Positions 51,202-63,000 of a stretch of 64,000 nt of DNA are shown in pieces. Source of the DNA: UKL13-3 sp964392775 (GTDB lineage Bacteria > Bacteroidota > Bacteroidia > UKL13-3); NCBI GenBank assembly GCA_964392775.1, contig CAYMRD010000007.1:81754-145753 (forward strand), given 5' to 3'. Positions within the stretch are counted from its first letter, which is position 1. Each line of letters begins with the position of its first letter. The notes beneath the pieces are model-generated. The model had not been told where the DNA came from and made no database searches. It saw only the letters and a list, made by a program, of their open reading frames with translations. Position numbers and translations under genes: made by a program.

Positions 51202-53034
51202 ATGTTAAACAGAACGATTGGAATGCTACTGTTGCTGCTGCCCTTTTTAGGGAGGGCAAATGCCGGCAACGACAGCCTGCTGCATCTGTTACGGCAACCG
51301 CAACATGACACGGTGAAAGCCACTATTCTGAACCAGCTGGCAAGGGAGATGCGCAATGTGGATGCAAAAGCCGCAGAGAACTATGCCCTTGAAAGTTTCA
51401 GGTTATCCAAAAATATTTCTTATTCGCGCGGTGTTGCTTCGGCTGCAGATAAATTAGGAGTGATTTATCTGAATCAGGCAAATTATAAGCTGGCACTTTA
51501 TTATCTCTTTACCTCTTTAAAGCTTAATGAAGCGGAGAACAATGAAAAATGGATTGCCTCCAATTGCAATAATATTGGTTCTGTTTATTTTCAGCTGAAA
51601 AAATATGACATGGCCCTCATCTTTTATAAAAGGGCACTGTTGTTGAAACTTAAACTAGGGCTGATAAAGGAGATGAGCAGCACCTATATCAATATAGGAA
51701 ATATATACATGCAGCAGGAGGAACTTGATCTTTGCATCGTTTATTATAACAAGGCCCTGAAAAACGCAAAAAATAACAATGACGACTACAACGTTTCAAT
51801 TGCCCTGATGAATCTGGGGGAAGCGTATATTGATAAAAAGGAATACGATAATGCCCTTAAATATTATATAAATGCGCTGGCCATTAATACCAAAAGAAAG
51901 GATGTATTGCATTTGTCCAACTGCAATTATTCCATTGGAAAAATATACCTCAGTCAAAAAAAATACGATCAGGCGGAAGCTTATCTTTTAAAAGGAATGC
52001 AGTTGTCTGAATCCGGGGGAGGAAGGCTGGTAAGGCTCAATACATTAAAGCATCTGGCACAATTGTATGAGGAAAAGTCGAAGGCTGGTATGGCATTAGC
52101 CTATTACAAAAAATACCATGCTCTGAGTGACAGTATTTTTAATATAGAAAGTTCGGAGAAGATAAGCGAAGTTCAAACCAAATATGAAACAGAGAAAAAA
52201 GATAAGGCCATTGCCGTTTTAAACAATGATAAGGCCATAACCGAGGCAACGATATCGAGGGAAAAACTGATCCGGAACTTTTTTATTGCGGGATTTTTTC
52301 TCATTACCATTATTGCCGGAGTGCTTACACGTAACATTTTTCTGAAACAAAGGGTAAACAAAATTCTGGAGGATAAAAACAAAGAGATTGAAAGACAACG
52401 CAGGGAAATTGAGTGGCAGAATGAGAAGCTGACAAATTATAACAAGGAGCTGCGCAAAGAAAATATTTCTGCACGTTATGAAATCCTGAAAACAAAAATC
52501 AACCCGCATTTCCTGTTTAATTCGTTAAGCACCCTTTCCAGCCTGATTATACAGGATCCCGGGCAGGCCATTGATTTTGTGAGTCACTTTGCACGCTTAT
52601 ACAGGAATATACTGGAGCTTGGAAACAAGGAGCTGATTACGATTGAAGAAGAGATGCGTTTTGTGGAAGAATATATTTTTTTACAGAAGATGCGCTTTAA
52701 CGAGAATCTTATTTTTACTTCCCATATTCACAAAAGCCTTTTTGAAGAATTTATTCCTCCGTTTGCTATCCAGTTGCTGATCGAAAATGCCATCAAGCAT
52801 AACGTGATATCCAATGAGTATAAGCTGGGGATAAAAATTTATTCGGAGAAGGATTCTCTTATTGTGGTGAATACCTTTCAGCCCAAAGAGCAGCATGAGG
52901 ATTCAACAGGGATTGGGCAGAAAAACATAACAGACAGGTATAAGCTTGTAACGAGTGATTTACCGCATTTTAAAATCGATGAAGGGCGTTATATGGCTTA
53001 TCTCCCTATTATCAAAAGTATTGTTACCGTATGA
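51202..53034 (+). CDS. TPR-containing sensor histidine kinase (LytS/YehU-type)
   Basis: A 610-residue protein: signal peptide or anchor at the start (GMLLLLLPFLGRANA-G), then about seven TPR units (residues 40-320), a coiled coil, one transmembrane helix at about 357-376 and a second coiled coil. The His_kinase domain has KINPHFLFNSLSTLSSL (phosphoacceptor His, about residue 434) and LLIENAIKHNV (N-box). A short GIGQKNITDRY forms the C-terminal ATP-lid portion. The start at 51202 is preferred to TTG 6 nt upstream. It overlaps the LytTR regulator by 4 bp, so the two are a two-component pair. Confidence 0.94.
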   Translation: MLNRTIGMLLLLLPFLGRANAGNDSLLHLLRQPQHDTVKATILNQLAREMRNVDAKAAENYALESFRLSKNISYSRGVASAADKLGVIYLNQANYKLALYYLFTSLKLNEAENNEKWIASNCNNIGSVYFQLKKYDMALIFYKRALLLKLKLGLIKEMSSTYINIGNIYMQQEELDLCIVYYNKALKNAKNNNDDYNVSIALMNLGEAYIDKKEYDNALKYYINALAINTKRKDVLHLSNCNYSIGKIYLSQKKYDQAEAYLLKGMQLSESGGGRLVRLNTLKHLAQLYEEKSKAGMALAYYKKYHALSDSIFNIESSEKISEVQTKYETEKKDKAIAVLNNDKAITEATISREKLIRNFFIAGFFLITIIAGVLTRNIFLKQRVNKILEDKNKEIERQRREIEWQNEKLTNYNKELRKENISARYEILKTKINPHFLFNSLSTLSSLIIQDPGQAIDFVSHFARLYRNILELGNKELITIEEEMRFVEEYIFLQKMRFNENLIFTSHIHKSLFEEFIPPFAIQLLIENAIKHNVISNEYKLGIKIYSEKDSLIVVNTFQPKEQHEDSTGIGQKNITDRYKLVTSDLPHFKIDEGRYMAYLPIIKSIVTV

Positions 53035-53765
53035 GATGTGTAATCATTGAAGATGAGCAACACGCAGCAGCTCACCTGGAATTTATGTTGAAGCAGCTTG
53101 TGCCGGATATTCTCATTGAAGCAAAAATAGATTCGATAAAAGGTGCTATTCAATGGTTAAGCCAGCATGATACTGAGCTTATTTTTCTGGATGTTCAACT
53201 GGGGGACGGAATCAGCTTTTCCATTTTTGATAATGTGCAGGTAATCACTCCTGTGGTTTTTACAACGTCATACGACCAATACGCCATAGCAGCCTTTAAA
53301 ACAAACAGCATTGATTATTTGCTGAAGCCGATTCACAGAGAAGATTTAAAAGCTGCCTTGTCAAAATATGAATCATTGTATGGGGCAACAGCCTCTCTGA
53401 ATGAACTCAGCCGCACGGTGAATAAATTTCAGAAACGTTTTCTGGTGACAATTGGGAATACCGTGCGTGCCATAGCGGTGGAAGATATTGCCTATTTCAT
53501 GGTGCAGAACCGCCATGTTTTTATTGTGTTAAATACCGGTGAACAATTGCTGTTTGATACAACGCTTGATGCATTGGAATCGAGGCTGGATACCGACAGC
53601 TTTTTCAGAATCAACCGGCAGTTTATTGTTCATATTTCCGCAATCCATAAAATGTTCAATGAAACCCGGGGCCGGGTGAGAATTGAAGTCAACCCTTCTT
53701 CCAAAGAAGAAATGATTGTCAGTATTGATCGCGCCAGCGATTTTAAGAAATGGTTGGACAGGTAG
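53031..53765 (+). CDS. LytTR-family response regulator
   Basis: A 244-residue regulator. Receiver: acidic IIEDEQ at the start, phosphoacceptor Asp54 in LIFLDVQLGDG, TTSYDQYAIAAF and the Lys in YLLKPIH. C-terminal LytTR DNA-binding domain: VEDIAYFMVQNRHVFIVLNTG and FFRINRQFIVHISAI. Paired with the sensor kinase by ATGA overlap. The giant surface-protein gene lies 323 bp downstream on the same strand and may be a target, but that is only location. Confidence 0.95.
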   Translation: MRCVIIEDEQHAAAHLEFMLKQLVPDILIEAKIDSIKGAIQWLSQHDTELIFLDVQLGDGISFSIFDNVQVITPVVFTTSYDQYAIAAFKTNSIDYLLKPIHREDLKAALSKYESLYGATASLNELSRTVNKFQKRFLVTIGNTVRAIAVEDIAYFMVQNRHVFIVLNTGEQLLFDTTLDALESRLDTDSFFRINRQFIVHISAIHKMFNETRGRVRIEVNPSSKEEMIVSIDRASDFKKWLDR

Positions 53766-53766
53766 T

Positions 53767-53869
53767 TTCCCTCCCGCACCCCCTGCCCCCTGAAAGGGGG
53801 GGCAGTCGCACGCCTGTCAATTATCAACTAGCACTGTGGGCGGAACACCTTTAGGGCCGGGGGCGTGGT
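53767..53869 (+). repeat. Dispersed ~100-bp palindromic element, copy A
   Basis: Starts 2 bp after the LytTR stop. Left part TTTCCCTCCCGCACCCCC TGCC, centre CGCACGCCTGTCAATTA (53808-53824), right part GGGCGGAACACCTTTAGGG. Copy B at 63810-63907 is the same element in opposite orientation. The 323-bp gap to the giant gene also has the 33-bp repeat. Confidence 0.8.
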
Positions 53870-53889
53870 GCCAATTACATTTCATCCAT

Positions 53890-53922
53890 GGCAATTTTCT
53901 CTCAATACATTTTTACAACATG
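53890..53922 (+). repeat. 33-bp repeat, copy 2
   Basis: GGCAATTTTCTCTCAATACA followed by TTTTTACAACATG, 31 of 33 bases identical to the copy at 48672-48704 and in the same orientation. It lies 167 bp upstream of the giant surface-protein ATG. Confidence 0.7.
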
Positions 53923-54088
53923 TCTAAAATGATTAGTAATCATTAAACACATCCTTTCTTCTTGCCTGATTTTTACAAAACAACACCCTCAGGCTCTTAA
54001 AATACACATTCAGTTTATTAGCGGGGTGTGTTGAGGGGAAATTAAAAGCAAGTTGCTGAACTTAGTTTATTAGAAATATTTTACGATT

Positions 54089-57000
54089 ATGAAAAATAAA
54101 ATACTCCTTCTTTCCAGCATGTTGAGTCTGGCTATGTTTTTAGTATCGAAACATACCACCGGCCAGATTAATTACAATATGACTACTTTTACCGGTACGT
54201 ATACCCCCATTTCTACAGGAGGCGGAGCTACGTCCCTGCCTTTTTTGACTACGACTGCGGGTTCAGATGAGGCCACTTTAAGCATACAGCTTCCCTTTGC
54301 TATGAATTATAATGGGACCTCTTATACAACCGATAATTACCTGGGGATTTGTATCAATGGGCATGCTTTTTTTTCAGCAACAACATCAACCACAAATTCC
54401 CTTACAAATACCCAGCTTTTTTTGGCAGCAGGCGCCAATTCTATGATGGCCCCCTGGTGGGATGATCTGGATCTTGATGTAGACAATGACGGAATATTGG
54501 AGGGAAGTGTATTGTATATGCTCACTGCTACTAATGAACTAACCGTTCAGTGGACAAATGTATGGTCTTTTAAGGGGGCTACAGGAAGTTTAGCTACACA
54601 TCGCCAGCTCAATTTCCAGCTCAAATTGTACGGAGATGCACATGCAACCAAAGCCAACCAGATTGAGTTTTTATATGGAAGTATTTCTGGTGTTTATAAC
54701 AGCGGAGAGTCTGCATCCATAGGCATTGAATCTGCAGCGGGCGGATCCGGCAATTATATTGACGCTACCAGTAATTCCAAGGTGGTGAATAACTCCATGA
54801 TGAATACCCAATACTGGCCTGCGGAATTTTTCAGGTTCACTCCTTCAGGAACAGCTCCTTCTGCCCTTCCGGGAGGAACATATACTGTGGGAAGTACGGG
54901 CGATTACAGCTCACTTACTCAGGCTTTCAGAGACCTTAACAGCAGAGGAATTTCCGGTACAGTAACATTGGACCTGATAGATAACTCCTATACATCGGCA
55001 AACAATTCCTTTCCTCTTGTTTTGGGCCCGATTAGCGGAACTTCGGCAGCCAACAGGATCATCATCAAGAGTAATCTTGCCAATGGGTCTACTATTTCTT
55101 CACCCGGAGGAGGAGCTGGGAATTTGGGTAATGAGACCAATGCTACTACTATTTCAGGCTCAACGGCTGAGCCAATCCTTGCTTTGATCGGTACAGATTA
55201 TGTGAAGCTGGAGAACCTGACCTTTATGGCTGAAGGAGGAAATACGATTGTGGACAGGGGTATTACGATTTGTAATTCTTCGGCTATCAATGGAGCAACG
55301 AATGATTCACTGATAAATATCAAAGTAGAACTGAACAGGGACAACGCAAATGCAATAGGAATTCTTCAGAATACCATCACAACCCCAACCAACATAAGTG
55401 GAGCAAACTCTGATAATAAATATTTTAATATCAGGGTGACGAATGCATATTCAGGGATTTTACTTTCAGGGCATGCAACAATTAATGACCAGAACACAGA
55501 AATAGGTTCTATCAATGGAGACACTACCATTATCGGGGCTGATCTGGCTGACGATATTGGAGGGGGAACTACCGCTACTTATGGTATCCAAAGTGTGGGG
55601 CAGACCAATGCCAAAATTAGCAATACGATTGTGCGAAATATTACTGTGAATGGAAATGTAGCTGTTTATGGAATCTGGATTAACGAAGGTACAACAGCCA
55701 CTACACCCAGAGTATACACCATTAACAATAACAGAATTTACAACCTGAAACAATTAAGTACAGGAACTTCAACAGCGAGTGTGGTTTATGGCATCCGTGC
55801 AGCAATATCCAATCATACGGGCAGCTTATATAAAATCTACAACAACTTTATAACAGGATTGAATTCGGAAGGTACTATGGCAGCAGCCAGCAGAGGAGTG
55901 ATCGGGATTAACGTGGCAACAACCACTTCCTCTCCTGCTGCTTCTGTATCTCATATTGATTTTAACACGGTCATCATAAACCCGTCTGCATCAGGGTGCA
56001 GCAATGCCTGTTTTCAGCTTACTTCGGCAACCACTGCCACTTTAGCTCCGGTTGTAAATGTACGCAATAATATTTTTGCCAATTATACCGATGCTCAAAC
56101 AGGATCGTTCAAGCATTATTGCTGGGCCTCCACTTCAGTTTCATCTATTGGGGGAGGTGTATCCAACAGGAATGTGCTTTATGTAGATAATACAACCAAT
56201 GGTTATACAGGTATCGGGAACACCACAGATTTTATCTCACTCTCCAACTGGAAAGGAATTGCGGCCAATGTGGATGTGAACAGCCGTTCTGAAAATCCAC
56301 AATTTATCAGCACTTCGGATTATAAAATTGATCCGTCAAACCCAACTCCGGTTGAGTCTTCGGGTTCCTTCTTTTCAGGAAACATAACCTGGGCAGAGAA
56401 TGATATAGAAGGCAATGCAAGAAATGTTTCCACTCCTGATATCGGTGCTTATGAAGGAACGTTTACCTCCTTTGCAGATAATGATATTAAGCCGACTTCT
56501 TTTGCATCACCGGCTGATCAGGATGTTATCCGAAACGGTTCTTCCTTTAAGCCCCAAGGCCGTTTCACAAATGGAGGAGTGCTTGCCCAAACCAATATTC
56601 CTGTACGTTACAGGATCATAGGGCCTTTGCCTGCTTCTTCCATTGTGTATGATCAAACCATCGTAATGGCTTCTATTTTAAGCGGAGCTACGGTGCTTGA
56701 TTCTTTCCCTGCAACTACACTGAATACAGATGGAACCTATACGATTGAACTAATCAGCGAGCTTGTAGAAGACGATGTAAAAACCAACGATACATTGCGT
56801 GCCTCGGCTCTGGTGTTAAGTCCGCTTGCCGGAAATATACCGGTAGGTACAGCTTCTCCATTTCCATACAATACGCTGACCAATGCCATAAAGGCGCTCA
56901 CTGCCTGTGGTGTTTCGGGCGCAACAATGTTTGAGCTGACAGATGCTTCTTACGGAGCCAATGAAACATTTCCGATTACGATTAGCCCGTTTAGCGGAGC

Positions 57001-60000
57001 AAGCGCTGCCAATCAGCTTACCATTAAGCCGGCTTCGGGAGTCAGCGCAGAAATTAAAGGATCGTCCGTAACATCCATCATCCGCATTTTAGATGCAGAT
57101 TATGTAACCATTGACGGGTCAAATACCATCGGAGGCACAACGCGTGACCTCACCATTACCAACGATACTGCTCTGGGGAATACGGTATCGGTGTGGATTT
57201 CAAGTTCTGCTACTTCCACAGCACTGGGTGCCACCTTTGATACCCTGATGAATTGTATTGTAAGGGCCGGGTCAGGCACTATAACGACTACCGGAGGTAT
57301 TTATGTGGCAGGTGTAACAATTGGTACAACAGGAACCGGAGCGAATAATGATAATATCAGTATCATCAATAATAAAGTGGAAAGAAGTTACAGGGGAATC
57401 ACTGCACGGGGTGTTGCTTCAACCGGTATTCTGGATAATTTAAGGATTATAGGGAATGAAGTGGGATCGGATGATCCTGATTTTTACGTGGGCTTAAAAG
57501 GCATAGAAGTAACCAACAATACCAACTCGCAAATCACAAGCAATAAGGTTTATAACCTGAAACCAAGTGCTTCGGCTGCAATTGGCATTGAGCTGGGAAC
57601 GAATACCAGCAGGATAAGTGTTTCACGGAATGAGATTGATAGTGTGGGTTCAACAGGAGCCGGTGCAACAGGTGCTTATGGTATTGCGATTACATCTGCA
57701 ACGGGAGTGGATAGCGTTATTATCCGCAATAACTTTATTCAAGACATCCGTATGGTAACGGGAGGTACAGGAACAATCAACGTAGTGAATGGTATCAGGG
57801 TTGTGGGAGGAAGCAAAATTTATATCGTTAACAACTCGGTAAACCTGAATGGAAGTTTTGCGGGCAATAATTCAAGTTCTGCCTGTTTGATGATTACTGT
57901 AAATACGGTGACCGGATTAAATGTATTAAATAATGTATTTGTCAATAACATGACAGCTACGGGAACCGGAGCAAAATCATACGCCTTGTATGCCATTGCC
58001 GGGGTTGTTTTTGACCAGATAGATTATAATTCTTATTATACTTCAGCACCAGCCTCTGCATTGGCATTTCTGGGGACAGAAAGAACAAATATGAATCAGT
58101 TAAGGGCAGGTACAGGACAGGACAACAATTCATTCCGTTACAATGCTAACTTCACTTCATCTGAGGATCTTCATATTCCAAACGGACCATCAGGTCTGGA
58201 GGGTCTTGCTTTGCCTCTTGCTTATGTTACAGATGATATTGACGGTGATATCCGTACCTCAACACCGGATATTGGTGCTGATGAATTTAACGGAACAGCA
58301 ATAGATATTTCACCTCCGGGTATCAACTTTACCTTATTAGGTAAAACGGTTTCAATAGCAGACCGGGTGCTTTCAAATTTTGCCACAATACAGGATAACA
58401 GTCTGGTAGATTCTGCCGGCATTAATGCACCAAGGATATATTATAAAAAGTCTGCCGAAAACAATGTATTGTTGGGTAATACAAGCGGTGATAATGGATG
58501 GAAGTATACAGAAGCCACCAATAACACTTCTCCATTCAGCTTCATTATAGATTACAGTTTGTTAACAGGAGGAGGAGCAGCTACAGGGGATGTAATCCAG
58601 TATTTTATTGTGGCTCAGGATTTGGCTTCAACCCCTAATGTGGGTATAAATGGAGCAGAACTGAACTCAAATCCGGCCAGTGTGGTACTGGAGGTGAGTG
58701 ACTTTCCGGTTATCCCGGTTAATTCTTACCTCATTGCACCGGCTTTACCGCTTTCCATAAATGTGGGAGCAGGAGAAACCTACACTTCCCTGACAGGAGC
58801 AGGAGGATTGTTTGCAGCTGTGAATAGCGGGGTAATAATGGGTAATACCACAGTGAATATTACCTCCGATATTACGGAAACCGGAACGGTGGCCTTAAAT
58901 GAATTTGTGGAGGATGGTGCCGGTGGATACACATTAAGCATCGTTCCGGATATGGCCAGCCCAAGAAAACTCAGCGGTATTATTTCCCCGGGCGGGTTGA
59001 TACAACTAAACGGAGCCGACAGGGTTGTGTTTGACGGGCGCTTTAATGGAGAAGGAAATTACCTCACTTTTAACAATACCGGAGCAGCCTCAAGAACAGC
59101 CGTGTTTTATTTGAAAACACCGGGAACTGCAACCAATACCCAGCTTCCGGGCTGTGAAAATGTAACGATCCGGAATGTAAATATTGTGGGAGGCTCCATG
59201 TATATCTCCACTACTTCTAGTGATGGGGTGATGGGTGTTTATATCGGGAATGATATCAGCGCATCATCGGTTCAGGGAGCTTCATTCAATAACCACAACC
59301 TGACCATTACAGGAAACAAATTTGCCAAAATGGGTATCGGAATCTACTCTAACGGTCACGTGCAGGGTCCGAGCTATAACATGGTGATTGACAGTAATGA
59401 ATTTGGAACGGATAACATGGATTCTACCGTTTCCATTGAGGCTATATTTGTTGGCGGAGCTCCTAAAATTAAAATCAGGCGGAACAATATTCACGGAATG
59501 GTGCAAAACAATACAACCACTGTCAGCTCAATATGGGGGATGCAGGTTTGGGGAAGATGTGATGATGGTGAGATTGCTTACAATACAATTAGGAATCTAA
59601 GGCACTACAAGGGAGGTTTGGTTTATGGTATGACAGTGGAAAATAATGATGATAGTATATACATCCACAATAATGTGATAGAGGGGCTGGAATCGAGTGC
59701 TACCGGAGGAACAACAAGATCCGTGAAAGGAATCAACTTCTCCTTACCCGGTCCCACATTTGTGTATCATAACAGCATCAACCTGTACCCAAAAATATTT
59801 TCAGCAGGTGGTTCGGGAGCGGCATGTATTGATATGAATTCATCCAGCAGCACAACATTAAAGATGGATATCCGCAACAATAATTTTGTGAATACCATTG
59901 CCGGTGGAAATGTTTTTGGAATGTACTTCGGATATCCTGCTATAGGCTTGTCGGACTATAATAATATTTATGTTCCTAATGGGGCAACGGCCAGAATATC

Positions 60001-63000
60001 TACCGGTACCTATAACACATTGGCCGACTGGCAGACTACCGGGCAGGATGCGGCTTCTTTTGCCGTAATCCCTCAGTTTAACAATGACTCAAATCTTGTT
60101 TTATTGCCGGGCACAAGCTTAGCCGGAAAAGGAGTTTATCTCCCGGTTGTTCCGGTGGATATAAAAGGAGCTGCCAGAAATAATCCTCCTACACTGGGAG
60201 CTTATGACAAACCGGATGATTTTATCAAGCCGGCAATCACCTACACAAAACTGGTGAATGCAACCGCAAACACCCAACGTAATATTCAGAATTTTGCAAC
60301 CATCACTGATATAGGTTCAGCAGTGGATACAAACAATAATACCAAACCACGGATCTACTTTAAACGTATCGCAGATGACAATACCTTTATTGATAATACA
60401 CCAACGAGCAATGGATGGAAATATGCTGAAGCATCAGGCTCCGGTTCTCCATTCAGCTTTACGATGGATTACAGTTTATTATTCGGATCAACCGGAATTT
60501 CTGTAACCGATACGATTCAGTATTTTGTGGTAGCACAGGATACTGCTGATGTGCCAAATATTGCAATTAACGAAGGTGTCTTTACCACAATGCCGGCATC
60601 TGTAAATCTTGCTGCATCGGCATTCCCCGTAACAGGCAACCTGAATTATTTTGTGATTACCAATCCTATTTCAGGAACCATCTACGTTGGTCAGGGAGGA
60701 GATTATCCGAATCTTACAGATGATGGTGGTGTGTTTGATGTTATTAACAATGCCACACTCTCAGGTGATATTGAGATAGTGGTGCTTTCAGATCTGTTAG
60801 AATCCGGCATGCATACTTTGAATGCATTATCAGAAGTAGGAGCAGGATATTACCGGGTGAAACTGATGCCTGTTCAGGGATATTTTACGACACGGGAAAT
60901 TTCCGGCAATACAAACATTCCAATAATCCGGTTTAATGGAGCCGACAGGATTTTAATTGATGGCACAGACAATGAATCCGGGGCGTATTTAACATTCAAA
61001 AACAATGGAACGGGTGCTGTAATCAGCTTTGTAAATAACAGTGTGAAAGATACCGTAAGAAATATAGTGATAGAAGGAAGAACAGGTGTTTCGAGTGGCT
61101 TGCTTGAGATCAGAGACAATTGCGACTCCCTCTACATTGCAGGAAACACGTTTACCGGAAATATGACCAGCGGCCCGGGTGATGCGCTTCCGTTTAATGC
61201 CATTTATGCTTCAGGTACTGTTGGTTTGAATGAGCAGGTTGTGATTGAGCAGAACCAAATCACCAACTTCTTTTATTCGGGAATCAATGTAACGAATACA
61301 GGAAACGGAAGCTTCTGGAAAATTTCAAACAACGATATTTACTACAACACTGCCATTGCCGCAGATACATCCCAGGTTGGAATTAATTTTGTGCCGGGCA
61401 CTACTTCTGATTTTGATACCATCAGCAATAACCGTATCGGGGGCAGTGATGTGAATATGGGTAACTCTGCGTGGATCAATATAGGAGATGCTGCCGGAAT
61501 AAGCTTTCAGGGTATTGTGGTTAACAATGGTTCAGGCTCCAATGCAAGTGTGGTGAGCGATAATAGTATCGGCAATATCAAGCTGACAGGTACAACCGGC
61601 AGAATGTCGTTTGTAGGTATTGAACAACTTGCAGCCGTTGGAGGAGTTGCTAAAATAGAAAGAAATGTCATTGGAGATTCACTCGGTATTGATTCCATTT
61701 CCGTTTACGGATTTACAGCTGCCGGAGCAAGCATCAATGCCGGTATCGCATCGGCTTCAACCGGTACGAGAATCATTTCCGGTAATAAGATTTCAGGAAT
61801 TTCTGTTTATGCAGCTACCTCAGGAGTGAGTGTAAGGGGTGTAAGCATTAGTGGAGCGGGAAGCGCAACTGTAACTAACAATATCATCTCCGGATTACTC
61901 TCCGCATCAGGTTCGGCTGTAGATGCAGGTTCGGCTGTTGTGGGTATTTACGGAGGATCACCGGCAAAAGGACAACTGATACAGAAAAATACAATATTCA
62001 ACCTGACAAGTACGGGAGGTGTTTTGCCTGCCGGATCAGCCAGTTCAGTGGCGCAGGGAATTGTTGTGGATCAGGCCGCAGGTTCCGGAAGAATTGAAAA
62101 AAATAAAATTTACAATATCTCTAACCTTAGCACAGGATTAGGAAATATATATGGAATACATATTGCAAACGGAACGGGTTGGGGATTTTTCAATAACCAG
62201 ATATCGCTGACAAATACGATTAACGGGAATCCGGTTAGGGTTGTGGGTGTTTTTGATAACTCAATCGTCAATGCAAAACTCACAGTAGCTTATAATACAG
62301 TTTATGTTGGTGGCAGCATTACTTCGGGTACAGCAAACTCTTATGCCTTTTTAAGAACAGAGGCTTCTGAGCTTTACCTGAGAAATAATATCTTTTACAA
62401 TGAAAGAACAGGCGGGTCGGGAAGGCATATTTCCATGAGTAATTTTGTAAACCCTCCAACGGCTAACTGGAACAGTAATACCAGCAACTATAACCTGTTT
62501 GTGGGTAATGATACAGCAGACATGTTTGAATGGGGAAATATAGGAGCAGGCATTTCAGGATACGATTATAAAAACGTTTCAACTACCGATGGATTCAGTT
62601 ACTACGCGGGCAAAAATGGATTGCCTTCTCATTTGTTATTCAAGGATGTTTTTGGAAATGATTTGGATATAAACAGGAATAATGTGGAGTCGTGGTCGGC
62701 AAACGGTAAAGGTGTGGCTATTGATACGGTGGCAATATCGTTTAATGATTCGCTGCGTTCAGGTACATTGGGTACTCCTACAGATATTGGTGCAGATGAG
62801 TTTACTCCGAATGTTGCTCCTCCAACCATCACTACTTTTACAACACCCGGTGTGGCCACTGAGGTTAAGTATTTAGGAAGAACGGTTGCGAAAATTGAAT
62901 GGACAACCGGATCTTTACCGGCTTATATTGAAAGTAAATATTACTCAGGAGTTACACCTGTTTCTTCTGTGAGTGGTAAAAGCATCAACAGCTACCTCGA

